From Bradyrhizobium forestalis (lineage in GTDB: Bacteria > Pseudomonadota > Alphaproteobacteria > Rhizobiales > Xanthobacteraceae), in NCBI RefSeq assembly GCF_002795245.1, contig NZ_PGVG01000049.1:1-46220 (forward strand): a DNA stretch of 46,220 bases, given 5' to 3'. Of the stretch, positions 44,443 to 46,220 are shown in pieces (position 1 is the first letter of the stretch; the number at the start of each line of letters is the position of its first letter). Position numbers and translations under genes: made by a program. The notes under the pieces were generated by a model. The model was not told the origin of the DNA, made no database searches, and saw only the letters and a list, made by a program, of their open reading frames with translations.

Positions 44443-45495
44443 ATGCCATTCGTTGAACGGGTCTTTTCGGGCGTCCAGCCGACGGGCAATCTGCACCTCG
44501 GCAATTATCTCGGCGCAATCGTCAACTTCGTGAAGATGCAGGAAACTCACAACTGCATCTATTGCGTCGTCGACATGCACGCGATCACGCAAGGCGTCGA
44601 CGTCTGGGGCGGACCGGCCGAGCTCTCGCGCAACACCCGCGAGGTCACCGCGGCGTTCATCGCGGCCGGCATCGACCCCAAGAAGCACATCGTGTTCAAC
44701 CAGAGCCAGGTCTCGGGCCATGCCGAGCTCGCCTGGATCTTCAACTGCGTCGCCCGCATGGGCTGGCTCGGCCGCATGACCCAGTTCAAGGAGAAGGCCG
44801 GCAAGGATCGCGAGAATGCCTCCGTCGGGCTGTTCGACTATCCCGTGCTGATGGCCGCCGACATCCTGCTCTATCGTGCCACCCACGTCCCGGTCGGCGA
44901 AGACCAGAAGCAGCATCTCGAACTCTCGCGCGACATCGCGCAGAAGTTCAACAATGATTTCGGCGATTCCATCCGCGCGCAAGGCGCCAATGACGGCTTG
45001 TTCTTCCCGCTGCCGGAGCCCCTCATCACGGGCCCGGCAACGCGTGTGATGAGCCTGCGCGACGGCACCAAGAAGATGTCGAAGTCGGATGCCTCAGACA
45101 ATTCGCGCATCAATTTGACCGACGATGCCGACACCATCGCGCAGAAGATCCGCAAGGCGAAGACCGATCCGGAGCCGCTGCCGACGGAGGAGAAGGGCCT
45201 GGAGGCGCGCCCCGAGGCCGACAACCTCGTCGGCATCTTCGCCGCGCTCTCCGGGCGCCCCAAGGCCGACGTGCTCAGGGATTTCGGCGGCGGCCAGTTC
45301 TCCAGCTTCAAGAACGCGCTGGCGGAGCTGTGCGTGACAAAACTCGCGCCGATTGCGGGCGAGATGAAGCGCCTCGTCGCCGACCCCGGCCATATCGATA
45401 CGATCCTGAACGACGGGTCCGACCGGGCCCGCGCCATCGCCGACGAGACCATGAAGCTGTCCAAGGACATCGTCGGCTTCATCCGCCGGCGCTGA
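44443..45495 (+). CDS. trpS: Tryptophanyl-tRNA synthetase
   Basis: TrpS charges tRNA-Trp. The 350-residue class I synthetase has the HIGH-type motif PTGNLHLGNYLGA near 13-25 and KMSKS in GTKKMSKSDAS near 210. VFSGVQPTG at the start is typical. I chose ATG at 44443 because GGAAGG lies 6 bases upstream; an ATG at 44428 in the same frame lacks a binding site and would add only five residues. It lies between murJ and a universal stress protein, the usual order in this group. Confidence 0.96.
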   Translation: MPFVERVFSGVQPTGNLHLGNYLGAIVNFVKMQETHNCIYCVVDMHAITQGVDVWGGPAELSRNTREVTAAFIAAGIDPKKHIVFNQSQVSGHAELAWIFNCVARMGWLGRMTQFKEKAGKDRENASVGLFDYPVLMAADILLYRATHVPVGEDQKQHLELSRDIAQKFNNDFGDSIRAQGANDGLFFPLPEPLITGPATRVMSLRDGTKKMSKSDASDNSRINLTDDADTIAQKIRKAKTDPEPLPTEEKGLEARPEADNLVGIFAALSGRPKADVLRDFGGGQFSSFKNALAELCVTKLAPIAGEMKRLVADPGHIDTILNDGSDRARAIADETMKLSKDIVGFIRRR

Positions 45496-45599
45496 GGCAC
45501 GACCGCAAGACCGGCTGGCGCCACGGCGCCGGCCGCTTCGCCTCTCCCAAACATTGAGGGAGTGTGGCAGCATGCGGCCATGCAGATTCCGGGACATGC

Positions 45600-46094
45600 A
45601 TGACCAGCAAGCGACTTTGCTACGAGCCGGGTCACAAGCCCAAATGCCTCGTCATCGTCGACGACAGCGCCGAATGGGATCGCGCGGTCTATTACGCCAG
45701 CCGCTGGGCGATCCGCGCCGGCGGCGGCGTGGTGATGCTGCGCATCATCGAGCCCGAGGAGCAGACGCAGGAATGGCTTGGTGTCGCCGACATCATGCGC
45801 GCCGAGGCGCAGGAGGCGGCAGAGGCCGCGCTCGACCGCGCCGCCGGTAGAGCCAACGGCATCGCCGCGATCACCCCGGAACGGGTGATTCGGGAAGGCG
45901 CCGCGATGGAACAGCTGCTCGCGGTGATCGACGAGGACCCCGACATCGCCATGCTGGTGCTGGCCGCGAGTCCCGGCGCGGAGGGGCCGGGCCCGCTGGT
46001 TTCACTGCTCGCACATGCGCTGGGCACGTTCCCGGTGCCGGTGACGATCATCTCGGGCGCGCTGAGCGACCAAAGCGTGGATTCGCTGTCGTAG
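45600..46094 (+). CDS. Universal stress protein (UspA) family protein
   Basis: A 164-residue single-domain Usp protein with a Rossmann-like fold. The first strand is KCLVIVDDSAEWDRAVYYASRWA. A later DIAMLVLAASPGAEGPGPLVSLLAHAL takes the place of the usual ATP-binding G-x2-G-x9-G-S/T loop, which is not clearly intact. It ends with PVPVTIISG. It may bind nucleotide poorly and act as a partner protein. ATG at 45600 has a weak GGGAC upstream; a start 12 codons earlier is possible. In related genomes a NifU-like (nfuA) gene often follows; the window ends before this can be seen. Confidence 0.85.
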   Translation: MTSKRLCYEPGHKPKCLVIVDDSAEWDRAVYYASRWAIRAGGGVVMLRIIEPEEQTQEWLGVADIMRAEAQEAAEAALDRAAGRANGIAAITPERVIREGAAMEQLLAVIDEDPDIAMLVLAASPGAEGPGPLVSLLAHALGTFPVPVTIISGALSDQSVDSLS

Positions 46095-46102
46095 GCTCTC
46101 TT

Positions 46103-46220
46103 ACCCTCCCCTGGAGGGGGAGGGTCGGCTCACATCTGAGCGCAGCGAAGATGAGAGACGGGGTGGGGTGACGGTCTCTCCTCGCAGAATACTGCCCGTG
46201 TTGAGAGATCACCCCACCCC
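46103..46220. repeat. Palindromic intergenic element, family E copy 3 (cut by window end)
   Basis: It begins like the copy at 29983, with CTTACCCTCCCC and GGAGGGGGAGGGT. Then come the stem CTCACATC/GATGAG with a bulge around TGAGCGCAGCGAA, GGGGTGGGGTGA, and CACCCCACCCC, where the window ends. About 40 bases of the right arm are missing. Confidence 0.88.

Noticed and set aside
45495..45545. GC-rich hairpin after trpS as a terminator
   Set aside because: GGCGCC pairs with itself, but there is no U tract, so termination is not supported.

Overview
The window is a GC-rich, densely coded chromosomal segment that reads as Bradyrhizobium or a very close relative (Alphaproteobacteria, Hyphomicrobiales). 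Three things point there: the alphaproteobacterial order rpsT-dnaA-dnaN-recF-gyrB, the block murJ-trpS-universal stress protein, and many intergenic palindromic repeats. I see no phage, insertion sequence, CRISPR array, tRNA or rRNA, so this is core chromosome with a few accessory metabolic genes.

Left part (1-10.9 kb): a CoA ligase, an HD-GYP signalling protein, a two-subunit molybdenum hydroxylase, an alpha/beta hydrolase with a small exported protein, a dienelactone hydrolase, an orphan polysaccharide-export lipoprotein, msrA and a small membrane protein.

Replication block (10.9-23 kb): rpsT has a clear sigma-70-type promoter and an intrinsic terminator. It is followed by about 1.27 kb without a conserved gene before dnaA. 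That gap holds a dense cluster of GANTC (CcrM) sites, a near-consensus DnaA box, AT-rich patches and a possible 37-codon leader ORF with a strong ribosome binding site. Then come dnaA, dnaN, recF and gyrB. Two paralogous exported proteins, built from a repeated helix module ending in Gly-Trp, sit between recF and gyrB.

Middle part (23-35 kb): a small membrane protein; a MurA that carries Asp where the catalytic Cys normally lies, the configuration known to give fosfomycin insensitivity; a MATE exporter translationally coupled to a DUF2867-like gene; a FUSC-type transporter; a MmgE/PrpD protein; a membrane-anchored AraC-type regulator beside an exported serine hydrolase; a pirin; and a long-form purC.

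Right part (35-46 kb): a SulP transporter fused to STAS and cyclic-nucleotide-binding domains, gabD, a small protein with GIY-YIG-like spacing, a family VIII-type esterase, an adenosine-kinase-like PfkB protein, murJ, trpS and a universal stress protein.

Almost every intergenic gap holds one of about ten families of 70-160 bp palindromic elements. Several share a hairpin loop of the form AGCGNAGCGA, and their stem bases differ between copies while pairing is kept. The strongest leads are these elements, the recF-gyrB repeat proteins, the GANTC-rich dnaA upstream region and the Asp-type MurA.
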